NCBI GenBank assembly: GCA_018971925.1
Contig: JAGWZT010000001.1
Location: 1-35,050, forward strand
Origin: Lysobacteraceae bacterium
Lineage (GTDB): Bacteria; Pseudomonadota; Gammaproteobacteria; Xanthomonadales; Rhodanobacteraceae
Reading direction: 5' to 3'
Length of the DNA stretch: 35,050 nt
The notes beneath the pieces are model-generated. The model worked only from the letters and a program-made list of their open reading frames with translations. It did not search any database and was not told the origin of the DNA. Each line of letters starts with the position of its first letter. Position 1 is the stretch's first letter. Below, in pieces: positions 24,164 to 32,748 of the stretch. The translations under genes were made by a program, and so were the position numbers.

Positions 24164-25462
24164 CTACCGGTCGTTGGTCAGCACCGCGTAAAACATGCCG
24201 TCGAGCCCACCTTCGCCGGGCAGGGTCTGCCAGCCGGCCCCGGCCTTGTGGCCGGCCGGCAATTCGACGGACAGCGCGCGGGCATCCGCGTGGGCGGAGA
24301 AAAACGTTTCCGCGACGCGTTCATTTTCCTCGCGCAGCAGCGAGCAGGTGGCGTAAACCAGCCGTCCGTCTCGCGCCAGCAGCGGCCACAAGGCACCGAG
24401 CAGTCGCCTTTGTTCCGACGCGAGTTGCGCGATGTCGCCCGCGCGCCGGTGCAGCTTGATGTCGGGGTGACGGCGGATCACACCGGTGGCGGAGCACGGT
24501 GCGTCCAGCAGGATGCGATCGAACGGCTTGCCATCCCACCATTTCGCGGGGTCGCCCGCGTCGCCCGTGCGCACGTCGCAGTGCAGGCCGAGCCGGTCGA
24601 GATTCGCGTGGATCGAGCTGGCGCGCCGTGCGTCCGCGTCCAGCGCAACCAGTTGCACGCCGGCGCGTTCCAGCATGTGGCAAGCCTTCCCACCCGGCGC
24701 GGCACAGGCATCCAGCACGCGCAAACCGTCGTGCAGGTCCAGAAAGTCCGCGGCGCATTGTGCGGCGCCATCCTGCACCGAGAAATGACCCGCGACGAAT
24801 CCGGGCAGGCGCGCCACGTCGGTATTCGATGCCAGCGCGACGCCGTCACGCAGGAAGGGGTGCGGCTGCGCTTCGCAACCCGCGCGCGTGAGTGCCGCGA
24901 GCATTTGATCCCGCGTCGTGCGCCGCGCGTTGACGCGCAGCATCGGCGGCGACGGCGCATTGTTCGCGACGAGTATCGCATCCGCCTGTTCCGGCCATGC
25001 GCGTGCAAGGACATCGATCAGCCAGCGTGGATGTGCGCTGCGCGTGACGGGGTCGCGATCGAGCTGCGTGTTGATCGAATCGCGTTCGCGCAGCCAGCGC
25101 CGCAGCACCGCGTTGACGAGTTTCGCGAAACCGCCGCGCGCCAACGCACGTGTGGCTTCGACCGTGGCCGCGACCGCCGCGTGCGGCGGCAGTTGCAGGA
25201 TTTCCAGTTGCACGAGGCCCAGCACCAGCAGCGCGTGCAGCGTGGGCTCGCGCTTGCGCAGCGGCTGCTGCAGCAAACCGTCGATGGCCTTGTCGAAGCG
25301 CAGCCACCAGCGCGCGCCTTCGTTGCACAACGCCGTGAGCAAGGCGCGGTCGCGGGCGTCGGGAAGCTTTGCTTGCGCCGGCCGCAGCTGTTCGCGCAGG
25401 GAAGCACCGCGCAGCGCGACCGCCGCGAGGACTTCCGCCGCCACCGCGCGGGTGTCGCTCAT
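24164..25462 (-). CDS. rsmB: 16S rRNA (cytosine-967-C5)-methyltransferase
   Basis: This 432-residue enzyme methylates C967 of 16S rRNA using SAM. A NusB-like RNA-binding domain covers about 1-135 and the Rossmann methyltransferase domain about 170-432. [14 protein letters not shown] (251-264) is the SAM loop. [16 protein letters not shown] contains C323 and ATCSLL contains C373, the catalytic and release cysteines of the family. The ATG at 25462 overlaps the fmt stop by four bases, so it is translated with fmt. The order def-fmt-rsmB is a classic bacterial operon. Confidence 0.95.
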   Translation of the reverse strand: MSDTRAVAAEVLAAVALRGASLREQLRPAQAKLPDARDRALLTALCNEGARWWLRFDKAIDGLLQQPLRKREPTLHALLVLGLVQLEILQLPPHAAVAATVEATRALARGGFAKLVNAVLRRWLRERDSINTQLDRDPVTRSAHPRWLIDVLARAWPEQADAILVANNAPSPPMLRVNARRTTRDQMLAALTRAGCEAQPHPFLRDGVALASNTDVARLPGFVAGHFSVQDGAAQCAADFLDLHDGLRVLDACAAPGGKACHMLERAGVQLVALDADARRASSIHANLDRLGLHCDVRTGDAGDPAKWWDGKPFDRILLDAPCSATGVIRRHPDIKLHRRAGDIAQLASEQRRLLGALWPLLARDGRLVYATCSLLREENERVAETFFSAHADARALSVELPAGHKAGAGWQTLPGEGGLDGMFYAVLTNDR

Positions 25463-26412
25463 GCCTGGCGCAGCTCGGCGCGCGCGTTCACGTAATCCGC
25501 CGCGTCGATCACGCGTCCGCCCGCGCGTTGCAACTTCAAGATGCGCAGCACGCCTGCGCCACAAGCGATATCAAGACCGTGTTTCGACGCCCCGGCGATC
25601 TCGCCGGGCGCAGCCGGGCCCCGGCCCCCGGGTCCCGGGTCCCGCGCTTGTGCCGACCACACCCGTACGCGTTCGCCCGCCAAGATCGCTTCCGCCACCG
25701 GCCAGGGATCGAATGCGCGAACCTTGCGTTCGAGTTCAATGGCGGGTCGGGTGAAATCGAGCCTCGCTTCGGCCTTGTCCAGCTTGTGCGCGTAGGTCGC
25801 GCCCGTCCCGGATTGCGGCGTGGCGGTCAGGCTCGCGCCGGCGATGACGTGTTGCAGGCCTGCGCGCAGCACCCGCGCACCGATGCCGGCGAGACGGTCG
25901 TGCAGCGTGCCGCCGGTATCGTCGTCGCGGATGGGTGTCGATTCCGAAAGCAGCACGGGCCCGGTATCCAGACCAGCTTCCATCTGCATCAGGCACACGC
26001 CGGTTTCGGCATCGCCCGCCAGGATCGCGCGCTGGATCGGTGCTGCGCCGCGCCAGCGCGGCAGCAGCGACGCGTGCACGTTCCAGCCGCCGAAGCGCGG
26101 GATCGCCAGCACCTTGCGCGGCAGGATCAGGCCGTAGGCGATCACCACCATCAGGTCGGGGGCGTAGGCGTGCAAGCGCGCCTGCGCTTCCGGCATCTTC
26201 AATGATTCGGGTTGTTCGACCGGAATGCCCGCGGCGAGCGCCGCCTGTTTGACCGGGCTCGGTGCCAGTTTGCGTCCACGTCCGGCCGGGCGATCGGGCT
26301 GCGTGTAAACCGCGACGACGTCCGCGTCGGCGGACATGCATGCGTGCAATCCCGGTACCGCGAAATCGGGTGTGCCGGCGAACACCAGCCGCAAGCGCTG
26401 CGCCGTGGCCAC
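25459..26412 (-). CDS. fmt: Methionyl-tRNA formyltransferase
   Basis: This 317-residue enzyme formylates initiator Met-tRNA with 10-formyl-[18 protein letters not shown] at 111-125 gives N111 and H113 and the folate SLLP loop, and D149 in GLDTGP completes the catalytic set. The C-terminal tRNA-binding domain begins at about 208. At 258-266 the sequence DPGPGGRGP is encoded by a heptamer tandem tract (25616-25643), an unusual proline/glycine insert. The start is GTG, 3 nt after the def stop. Confidence 0.96.
   Translation of the reverse strand: MATAQRLRLVFAGTPDFAVPGLHACMSADADVVAVYTQPDRPAGRGRKLAPSPVKQAALAAGIPVEQPESLKMPEAQARLHAYAPDLMVVIAYGLILPRKVLAIPRFGGWNVHASLLPRWRGAAPIQRAILAGDAETGVCLMQMEAGLDTGPVLLSESTPIRDDDTGGTLHDRLAGIGARVLRAGLQHVIAGASLTATPQSGTGATYAHKLDKAEARLDFTRPAIELERKVRAFDPWPVAEAILAGERVRVWSAQARDPGPGGRGPAAPGEIAGASKHGLDIACGAGVLRILKLQRAGGRVIDAADYVNARAELRQA
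25616..25643. repeat. Heptanucleotide tandem tract inside fmt
   Basis: On the minus strand the tract reads as four heptamers: GGGACCC, GGGACCC, GGGGGCC and GGGGCCC. The first two are identical and the others differ at one or two bases. It encodes the DPGPGGRGP segment of Fmt. A gain or loss of one heptamer would shift the reading frame. Confidence 0.75.
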
Positions 26413-26415
26413 GCG

Positions 26416-26919
26416 TCAGCCCGCGTGACGCCGCTGCTTCTCCAGCTTGCGCAGCAGCAGCGAGCGTTTCAGCGGCGACAGGTAATCGACGAACACCTTG
26501 CCGACCAGGTGATCCATCTCGTGCTGGATGCATACGGCCAGCAGGCCATCGGTTTCGAGTTCAAACGTTTTGCCGGTGACGTCCTGGGCCCGCACACGGA
26601 TCCACTCCTTGCGTTCGACGTCGGCGAACATGCCCGGGAACGACAGGCAGCCTTCCTGGCAAATCTCGGTGCCGCGGGCTTCCAGCAGCTCGGGATTCAC
26701 GAACACCTGCGGGTCGTCGTGGGTTTCGGAGATGTCCAACACCAGCAGCCGCTTCTGCACGTTGACCTGCGTCGCCGCGAGGCCGATCCCGGGGGCCGCG
26801 TACATCGTTTCCAGCATGTCGTCGGCCAGCCGTTTCAAATCGGCATTGAAAGTCTCGACCTTTTGCGCGGCAAGGCGCAGGCGTGGATCGGGGAATTCGA
26901 GGATGTCGAGTTTGGCCAT
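26416..26919 (-). CDS. def: Peptide deformylase
   Basis: This 167-residue metalloenzyme removes the formyl group from nascent proteins, undoing what Fmt adds. All three motifs are present: GIGLAATQV (44-52), EGCLSF (89-94, metal ligand C91) and QHEMDHLVG (132-140, ligands H133 and H137, catalytic E134). The ATG at 26919 is used because [15 protein letters not shown] is the family start; an in-frame ATG at 26985 is upstream. It is the first gene of the def-fmt-rsmB operon and diverges from the LysM gene. Confidence 0.97.
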   Translation of the reverse strand: MAKLDILEFPDPRLRLAAQKVETFNADLKRLADDMLETMYAAPGIGLAATQVNVQKRLLVLDISETHDDPQVFVNPELLEARGTEICQEGCLSFPGMFADVERKEWIRVRAQDVTGKTFELETDGLLAVCIQHEMDHLVGKVFVDYLSPLKRSLLLRKLEKQRRHAG

Positions 26920-27051
26920 GACGGGGCGCAGGATCGGAAGCTCAGGGGCCAGATGGGGGCGGCCGGGGCCGTTTTCATGCCGCATAGCCTAACAGCGGTG
27001 CAGTCTTTCCCGTGGTTTCGAACACCCCGTCACCAAATGTGAAGTTTTTGC

Positions 27052-27079
27052 TTGCCGCCGCTGGCCGTTCGGGTACACT
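27052..27079 (+). promoter_or_regulatory. Putative promoter of the LysM gene
   Basis: TTGCCG (27052-27057) and TACACT (27074-27079) are separated by 16 bp, a reasonable sigma-70-type pair, 38 bp before the ATG at 27117. It lies in the 197-bp divergent gap with def. The upstream stretch CAAATGTGAAGTTTTTG (about 27034-27050) is AT-rich and could act as an UP element. Motif match by eye only. Confidence 0.45.
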
Positions 27080-27116
27080 CGGCTGAAACTTGTGGGGGAT
27101 CGGGGGATTGCCGGTC

Positions 27117-28235
27117 ATGCTTAAGAAACTGCTTGCGTTGAGCGCGGGTTTGCTGATCACGTTCGCCGCGTACGCAGCTGGAGCCCAGCTGCGCGCCGAT
27201 CACCCGCACACCTACGTGGTGAAGAAGGGCGACACGCTGTGGGGCATCTCGGCGCGTTTCCTCCAGAAGCCGTGGTTGTGGCCCGAGATCTGGGACGTCA
27301 ACCAGCAGGTCTACAACCCGCATCGCATTTACCCGGGCGACGTGCTGGACCTTGACGTGAATGGCTTGCACGTGGCCAAGCGCGCCGCGGTCGAAGCCAA
27401 TCCCATCCCGACGGTGCCGTTGTCCGCGATCGAGCCGTTCCTCAAGGATTTCCGCGTGCTCACGGCGGCGCAGCTGCAGCAGACGCCTTACGTGGTGGCG
27501 GTCGAGGAGAACGAGCCGCGCGCCACCGAAGGCATGAATCTGTACGTGCGCAAGCTGGCTGGGGCCAGCGTCGGCGAGCGCTTCGCGGTCGTGCGTCCGA
27601 CCCATGTGTTCCGCCAGTTCAACGATGGCGGCCGGATGGATGATGTCGGGCACCTGGTCAGCAACAACGTGGATCTCGCGCCGGGCCCGTGGCAGGAAGA
27701 TTTCCGCAATGACGGCCACTTCGGCCGCGGCACGGAAATCGGCACCGAGGTGCGCGTGATCGGCACCGCGCAGGTGCTGAAGAACGGTGATCCGGCCACG
27801 CTGCTGCTCACCAATGCGAGCATGGAGATTCGTGCGGGCGACCGCCTGATGCCGGTGGACGACACGCCGTACGATTTCACCTACTACCCGCATCCACCGC
27901 GCAATGCGCCGGCCAATGCCTACATCATTGCGTTGTCCAACGGCTATGACGGCATCTCCGTGCAAGGTCCGATGGATGTGGTGGCGCTGAACGTCGGCGG
28001 CGACGACGGCGTGGACAACGGCACCACCTTCGCCATCTACCAGCCGGGCGACACCGTCACCGATCTGGTCAAGGGCAATACCGACCGCCGCGAGTTTGGC
28101 CCGAAGGTCAAGCTGCCCAGCGAATTCGTGGGCCACTTGATGGTGTTCCGCACCTTCGCACACGTGAGCTATGGGCTCGTGATGGACGGCATTCGTCCCG
28201 TGAAGGTAGGCGACACGGTGCAAGCGCCTGAATAA
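27117..28235 (+). CDS. Exported LysM-domain protein
   Basis: This 372-residue protein has a signal peptide (MLKKLLALSAGLLITFAAYA, cleavage near 20-23) and a single LysM domain at 31-79: HTYVVKKGDTLWGISARFL and the closing NPHRIYPGDVLDLD. LysM binds peptidoglycan N-acetylglucosamine chains, so the protein is periplasmic and wall-associated. The rest (80-372) has no catalytic motif I can name. LysM proteins of this size are commonly encoded just before dprA in gammaproteobacteria. ATG at 27117 is favoured; a TTG at 27090 is in frame. A palindromic repeat starts 2 nt after the stop and is followed by a good terminator. Confidence 0.9.
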   Translation: MLKKLLALSAGLLITFAAYAAGAQLRADHPHTYVVKKGDTLWGISARFLQKPWLWPEIWDVNQQVYNPHRIYPGDVLDLDVNGLHVAKRAAVEANPIPTVPLSAIEPFLKDFRVLTAAQLQQTPYVVAVEENEPRATEGMNLYVRKLAGASVGERFAVVRPTHVFRQFNDGGRMDDVGHLVSNNVDLAPGPWQEDFRNDGHFGRGTEIGTEVRVIGTAQVLKNGDPATLLLTNASMEIRAGDRLMPVDDTPYDFTYYPHPPRNAPANAYIIALSNGYDGISVQGPMDVVALNVGGDDGVDNGTTFAIYQPGDTVTDLVKGNTDRREFGPKVKLPSEFVGHLMVFRTFAHVSYGLVMDGIRPVKVGDTVQAPE

Positions 28236-28237
28236 TT

Positions 28238-28346
28238 GCGATCGTCCATGATCGCTGCGTCTTGGAAGGGCTCGCTGGCATCCAGGATCACGTGTTCCAT
28301 GGCATCACCTCGGCCATCCATGGCCTGACTTCTCACAACAGCCGCC
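28238..28346 (+). repeat. Modular palindromic repeat, locus 3 (single unit)
   Basis: One unit lies directly after the LysM stop. Module A is at 28238-28258 (GCGATCGTCCATGATCGC plus TGC), module B at 28312-28325 (GGCCATCCATGGCC) and module C at about 28327-28346 (CTTCTCACAACAGCCGC). A 24-nt block around module B (28303-28326) is identical to 1209-1232 of locus 1. The spacer between A and B differs from those of the other loci. It is in the same orientation as the upstream gene. Confidence 0.85.
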
Positions 28347-28378
28347 CTGAGCGGAATATTGGGAAGATTCCTTACACG

Positions 28379-28409
28379 ACGGCGCGGCTCAAACCGCGCC
28401 GTTTCGTTT
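28379..28409 (+). terminator. Rho-independent terminator after the LysM gene
   Basis: ACGGCGCGG and CCGCGCCGT form a perfect 9-bp GC-rich stem with a 6-nt CTCAAA loop, followed by TTTCGTTTG. This is the best intrinsic terminator in the window. It lies after the palindromic repeat, so the LysM transcript would include the repeat in its 3' UTR. It also separates LysM from dprA, whose start is 24 bp further on. Confidence 0.8.
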
Positions 28410-28433
28410 GGGCGCGCCCCTAAACTTGCCGTC

Positions 28434-29588
28434 ATGACCGACGATGATGAACTGTCCGCCTGGCTGACCCTGCTGCGCGCGCCCGGATTGGGCGGCGCGG
28501 GGCTGCGTGCCCTGCTGCAGCGGGCGGGGTCGGCGCGGGCGATCTGCCGCGATGCACGCAAATTGCGCGCATCGGCCGGGCTCGAACAAGCCGCCCTGGA
28601 ATGGATTGCCCGTCCCGACGCCGCGCGGCTGGATGCGGACCTGGCGTGGTTGGCGCAACCCGGCCATCGGCTACTGCGTTGCGACGAAGCCGATTTCCCT
28701 CCACAACTGGAAACCATCCCGCAGCCCCCCGCGGCGTTGTTCGTCGCCGGCGACCCGGCCGTGCTGCTCGCTCCGCAAATCGCCATCGTCGGTGCCCGCA
28801 GCGCCACCGCACAAGGCCTGGCCAACGCACGCGATTTCGCCCGCGCCTTGAGCCGTGCCGGCCTCACAATCACCAGCGGCATGGCCGACGGCATCGATGG
28901 CGCGGCACACGCCGCCGCCCTGGAAGCAGGCGGTCAGACCATAGCCGTGATCGGCACGGGCCCCGACCTGGTGTATCCGCGCAAGCACCGGCAACTCGCA
29001 GCCAGCATCGAGCAAAACGGCGCCATCGTCAGTGAATTCCCGCCGGGAACCGAAGCGCGCCCGGATCACTTCCCGCGCCGCAACCGCCTGATCGCCGGAC
29101 TTTCGCTCGGCACGCTGGTGGTGGAAGCAGGCTTGCAGTCAGGATCCCTGATCACCGCGCGGCTGGCGGCAGAAGCGGGCCGCGAGGTGTTCGCGCTGCC
29201 CGGTTCCATTCACAATCCGCTGGCCAAGGGCTGCCATCGCCTCATCCGGGATGGCGTGCGGCTGGTCGAAACCGCCGCCGAGGTGATCGAGGCCTTGACG
29301 CCCGCGGCGCAGGCGCAGGGCGCCGGTCTGCGCGCGCGGCTGGAGGCTGCCGTCGACACCCACGGGGCGGCGCAGCCGCCGGGGACGGGAGACCGCGGCC
29401 AAGACCCTGATTACGTTTCACTTCTCGCCGCGCTTGGGGACGCCCCGGCGTCGCTGGACGAACTGGCTGAACGCACACATCTGGCGCCCGCGGCACTGTC
29501 CTCCATGCTGCTGCTGCTTGAGCTGGAGGGCATGGTCGGCCCAGCCGTGAACGGGCGCTGGCAGCGCGTTTTCAGCGGCAAAGCTTGA
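28434..29588 (+). CDS. dprA: DNA-processing protein A (DprA/Smf)
   Basis: This 384-residue protein loads RecA on incoming single-stranded DNA during natural transformation. An N-terminal SAM-like helical region (1-80) is followed by the Rossmann core: VGARSAT (119-125), SGMADGIDGAAH (148-159) and FPRRNRLIAGLS (213-224), the family signature. After a flexible proline/glycine linker (about 325-345) a winged-helix DprA domain closes the protein (about 350-384). ATG at 28434 gives the family start MTDDDELSAWLTLLRAPGLG; the open frame upstream overlaps the terminator. topA follows after 73 bp. Confidence 0.95.
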   Translation: MTDDDELSAWLTLLRAPGLGGAGLRALLQRAGSARAICRDARKLRASAGLEQAALEWIARPDAARLDADLAWLAQPGHRLLRCDEADFPPQLETIPQPPAALFVAGDPAVLLAPQIAIVGARSATAQGLANARDFARALSRAGLTITSGMADGIDGAAHAAALEAGGQTIAVIGTGPDLVYPRKHRQLAASIEQNGAIVSEFPPGTEARPDHFPRRNRLIAGLSLGTLVVEAGLQSGSLITARLAAEAGREVFALPGSIHNPLAKGCHRLIRDGVRLVETAAEVIEALTPAAQAQGAGLRARLEAAVDTHGAAQPPGTGDRGQDPDYVSLLAALGDAPASLDELAERTHLAPAALSSMLLLLELEGMVGPAVNGRWQRVFSGKA

Positions 29589-29643
29589 CACGACCACCCT
29601 GCGCGTGTGTTCACTATATATAGGGGGCGGACCCAAGCCGCCC
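29585..29643 (+). promoter_or_regulatory. topA promoter/leader region with TATA-rich -10 and GC hairpin
   Basis: TATATATA (29615-29622) is the most AT-rich short stretch nearby and a likely -10. It is followed at once by a very GC-rich discriminator, GGGGGCGG. TTGACA (29585-29590) overlaps the dprA stop but is 24 bp away, too far for a normal -35. GGGCGG/CCGCCC (29625-29643) can form a 6-bp hairpin in the leader. Supercoiling-sensitive promoters often have such discriminators; the link to topA control is inference. Confidence 0.4.
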
Positions 29644-29661
29644 ATGGATTGCGTCCAAGAC

Positions 29662-32163
29662 ATGGCCAAAAACCTGCTCATCGTCGAATCGCCCGCCAAG
29701 GCCAAGACGATCAACAAATACCTCGGCAACGACTTCAAGGTGCTGGCCTCGTACGGCCACGTCCGCGACCTGGTGCCGAAGGAAGGCGCGGTCGATCCCG
29801 ACCACGATTTCCGAATGGACTACGCGCTGATCGACAAGAACGTCAAGCATGTCGATGACATCGCCAAGGCCGCCAAGGTCGCCGAGTCGATCTATCTGGC
29901 GACCGACCTGGATCGCGAGGGCGAGGCGATCAGTTGGCACATCAGCGAGATCCTGAAGCAGCGGGGCCTGCTGAAGGACAAAGAAACCCACCGCGTGGTG
30001 TTCAGCGAGATCACGCCGCGCGCGATCAAGGAAGCCGTGGCGCATCCGCGCAAACTGTCGCACGACATGGTGGATGCCCAGCAGGCGCGCCGCGCGCTGG
30101 ATTACCTGGTCGGCTTCAACTTGTCGCCGGTGCTGTGGCGCAAGGTGCAGCGCGGACTGTCGGCCGGGCGCGTGCAGTCGCCCGCGCTGCGCATGATCGT
30201 GGAGCGCGAGGAGGAAATCGAAGCCTTCAGGCCGCGCGAATACTGGACGGTCGAGGCGAAGCTCGCGCACAGGGACGGCGAGTTCAGCGCGCGGCTGGTG
30301 AAGCTCAACGGCAAGAAGTTCGAGCAGTTCGACCTCACCAATGCGAAGGATGCGCACGGCGCGCGCGACGCCTTGTTGAAGGCCGCGAACGGGCAGCTCG
30401 TGGTCGGCGACATCCAGTCGAAACAACGCCAGCGCCGGCCGGCCGCGCCGTTCACCACGTCCACGTTGCAGCAGGAAGCCGCGCGCAAACTCGGCATGGC
30501 CACCAGCCGCACCATGCGCATCGCGCAGGGGCTGTACGAGGGCGTGTCGCTGGGCGGCGAGGGCAACGTCGGCCTGATCACCTACATGCGTACCGATTCG
30601 ACGCACCTGTCGGGCGAGGCGATCGGCGAACTGCGCCAGACCGTCGAACGCGAGTTCGGCAAACAAGGCCTGCCCGAACACGCGATGGTCTACAAGACCA
30701 AGTCCAAGAACGCGCAGGAAGCGCACGAAGCGGTTCGGCCGACTTCGGCGTTGCGCACGCCGAAATCCGTCGCAGCCTATCTCACGCCCGACCAGTTGAA
30801 GCTGTACGAACTGGTCTGGAAACGCGCGGTCGCATGCCAGATGAAACCGGCGACGCTCAATACCGTTTCCGTGGAATTCCCGTGCGGCGGCGACGCTGGT
30901 TTCCGCGCCACCGGTACCACCGTGGTCGATCCCGGTTTCCTCGCCGTATACGAGGAAGGCCGCGATGCGAAATCGGATGAAGACGATGAAGCCCGCAAGC
31001 TGCCCGCGCTGAAAGTGGGTGAAGCGGTGCCGCTCACCGACATCGCCGCCGACCAGCACTTCACCGAACCGCCGCCGCGCTATTCCGAGGCTTCGCTGGT
31101 CAAGGCGCTGGAGGAATACGGCATCGGCCGGCCGTCGACGTACGCCAGCATCATTCAGACGCTGTTGGCGCGCGAATACGTGATCCTGGATTCGCGCCGC
31201 TTCAAGCCCACCGACGTGGGCCGTGCGGTGGCGAAATTCCTGACCGCGCATTTCACGCAATACGTCGATTACGATTTCACCGCGAAGCTCGAGGACGAGC
31301 TCGACGCGGTCAGCCGCGGCGAGGAGGAATGGCGCCCGCTGATGGCGGGTTTCTGGAAGCCGTTCAAGGCGCTGGTGGACGACAAGATGGAATCGGTCGA
31401 CCGCAGCGAAGCCACCGGCGCACGCCTGCTCGGCGACGATCCGAAAACCGGCAAGCCGGTGTCGGTGAGGCTCGGCCGCTACGGGCCGTATGCAGCGCTC
31501 GGCGACAAGGATAGCGATGAAAAACTGAAATTCGCGTCGCTGCTGCCCGGGCAGAGCATGCACACCATCACGCTGGAAGAGGCACTGGAACTCTTCAAGC
31601 TGCCGCGCCATCTCGGCAAGGACGCGGACGGCGAGGAAATTTCCGCCGGCATGGGCCGTTTTGGTCCGTTCGTGAAGAAGGGCGCGATGTATGCCTCCAT
31701 CAAGGACGGCGACAGCGCCTACACGATCACGTTGGAACGCGCGAAGGAATTGATCCGCGAGAAGCAGGAACTGATCGCCAACCGCGTGATCACCGATTTC
31801 GGCGACGGCATCCAGGTGCTGAATGGGCGCTACGGGCCGTACATCACTGATGGCGAGAAGAACGCGAAGATCCCCAAGGATCGCGAACCCAAATCGCTCA
31901 CGCACGACGAGTGCAAGGCGCTGATCGAAGCGGCACCGGTTCGACGCGGACGCGGTGCGTTCAAGAAAACTGCGGTCAAGAAGGCCGCGATGAAGAAGGC
32001 CACCTCCAGGAAAGCTCCGGCAAAAAAGACCGCGGCGAAAAAGACGACGGCAAAGAAGACGGCCGCGAAGAAATCGGCGGCAAAAAAGACCGCGGTAAAA
32101 AGCGCGATGCGCGCGAACGCGGCCGCGCCGATCGAGCCGGAAACGCCCCCCTTCGACGTCTGA
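29662..32163 (+). CDS. topA: DNA topoisomerase I with lysine-rich C-terminal tail
   Basis: This 833-residue type IA topoisomerase relaxes negative supercoils. The Toprim domain (1-140) has E9 in LLIVESPAKAK and the metal DxDxE in ATDLDREGEA (D82, D84, E86). The active-site tyrosine is Y308 in TYMRTDST. Instead of the cysteine zinc ribbons of the E. coli enzyme, the C-terminal part has three topo C-repeats marked by GRYGPY, GRFGPF and GRYGPY. A histone H1-like tail of KKTA/AKK repeats follows at about 767-817. No CxxC pairs were found there. The start is at MAKNLLIVES; an ATG at 29644 and GTG at 29605 are in frame upstream. tsaC follows 3 nt after the stop. Confidence 0.96.
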   Translation: MAKNLLIVESPAKAKTINKYLGNDFKVLASYGHVRDLVPKEGAVDPDHDFRMDYALIDKNVKHVDDIAKAAKVAESIYLATDLDREGEAISWHISEILKQRGLLKDKETHRVVFSEITPRAIKEAVAHPRKLSHDMVDAQQARRALDYLVGFNLSPVLWRKVQRGLSAGRVQSPALRMIVEREEEIEAFRPREYWTVEAKLAHRDGEFSARLVKLNGKKFEQFDLTNAKDAHGARDALLKAANGQLVVGDIQSKQRQRRPAAPFTTSTLQQEAARKLGMATSRTMRIAQGLYEGVSLGGEGNVGLITYMRTDSTHLSGEAIGELRQTVEREFGKQGLPEHAMVYKTKSKNAQEAHEAVRPTSALRTPKSVAAYLTPDQLKLYELVWKRAVACQMKPATLNTVSVEFPCGGDAGFRATGTTVVDPGFLAVYEEGRDAKSDEDDEARKLPALKVGEAVPLTDIAADQHFTEPPPRYSEASLVKALEEYGIGRPSTYASIIQTLLAREYVILDSRRFKPTDVGRAVAKFLTAHFTQYVDYDFTAKLEDELDAVSRGEEEWRPLMAGFWKPFKALVDDKMESVDRSEATGARLLGDDPKTGKPVSVRLGRYGPYAALGDKDSDEKLKFASLLPGQSMHTITLEEALELFKLPRHLGKDADGEEISAGMGRFGPFVKKGAMYASIKDGDSAYTITLERAKELIREKQELIANRVITDFGDGIQVLNGRYGPYITDGEKNAKIPKDREPKSLTHDECKALIEAAPVRRGRGAFKKTAVKKAAMKKATSRKAPAKKTAAKKTTAKKTAAKKSAAKKTAVKSAMRANAAAPIEPETPPFDV

Positions 32164-32166
32164 GCC

Positions 32167-32730
32167 ATGCGTGTTTTCAGCATCGACGAAATCGAACAGG
32201 CCGCCGCACTGTTGCGTGACGGCGGCGTGCTGGCCTATCCGACCGAGGGCGTTTACGGTCTGGGTTGCGATCCGGACAACCGCGAGGCCTTTGATCGCAT
32301 CTTCGCGATGAAGCGGCGTCCGCCCGGGCAGGGCGTGTTGCTGATCGCGGCCAGCCTGGAACAAATGCGGCCGTGGATCGGCGAGGCGCCGGAATCTGCA
32401 TTCGTGCGCGCAACCGGGTTCTGGCCCGGTGCCCACACCTTCATCTTCCCGCGTTCGCCGCGGGTGCCTGAATGGGTGGCGGGCGGTCACGCGGGCATTG
32501 CACTGCGCGTCACCGCACATGCGCCATCCGCCGCGCTTTGCCGTGCCTTCGGAGGGCCGATCGTTTCTACCAGTGCCAACCGCCACGGCGAGCCGCCCAC
32601 GCGCAGCGCCAGGGACATTGGCGCGATTTTCGGTGACGAACCCGACGGCGTGCTGGATGCGCCGCTGGGTGGCCTCGACAAGCCCACGCCGATCACGGAC
32701 GCCGTGAGCGGCACTATCATCCGCGCGTAA
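32167..32730 (+). CDS. tsaC: Threonylcarbamoyl-AMP synthase
   Basis: This 187-residue YrdC/Sua5-domain enzyme uses threonine, bicarbonate and ATP to make threonylcarbamoyl-AMP for t6A37 in ANN-decoding tRNAs. YPTEGVYGLGCDP at 24-36 and KRRPPGQG at 49-56 line the active site. STSANRHGEPP near residue 138 is the third family motif. The length matches the short TsaC form rather than the longer Sua5. It lies 3 nt after topA and is surely cotranscribed. In E. coli tsaC also lies in the dprA neighbourhood. Confidence 0.95.
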   Translation: MRVFSIDEIEQAAALLRDGGVLAYPTEGVYGLGCDPDNREAFDRIFAMKRRPPGQGVLLIAASLEQMRPWIGEAPESAFVRATGFWPGAHTFIFPRSPRVPEWVAGGHAGIALRVTAHAPSAALCRAFGGPIVSTSANRHGEPPTRSARDIGAIFGDEPDGVLDAPLGGLDKPTPITDAVSGTIIRA

Positions 32731-32748
32731 AGGAACGGGGAATTTCCG

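Noticed and set aside
24248..25495. 415-codon plus-strand frame opposite rsmB
   Set aside because: Shadow of rsmB; no motif and arginine/glutamine-rich composition.
29585..29622. Standard sigma-70 promoter made of TTGACA and TATATA before topA
   Set aside because: The spacing is 24 bp, too long for a normal -35/-10 pair. Only the -10-like part is kept, as a tentative element.
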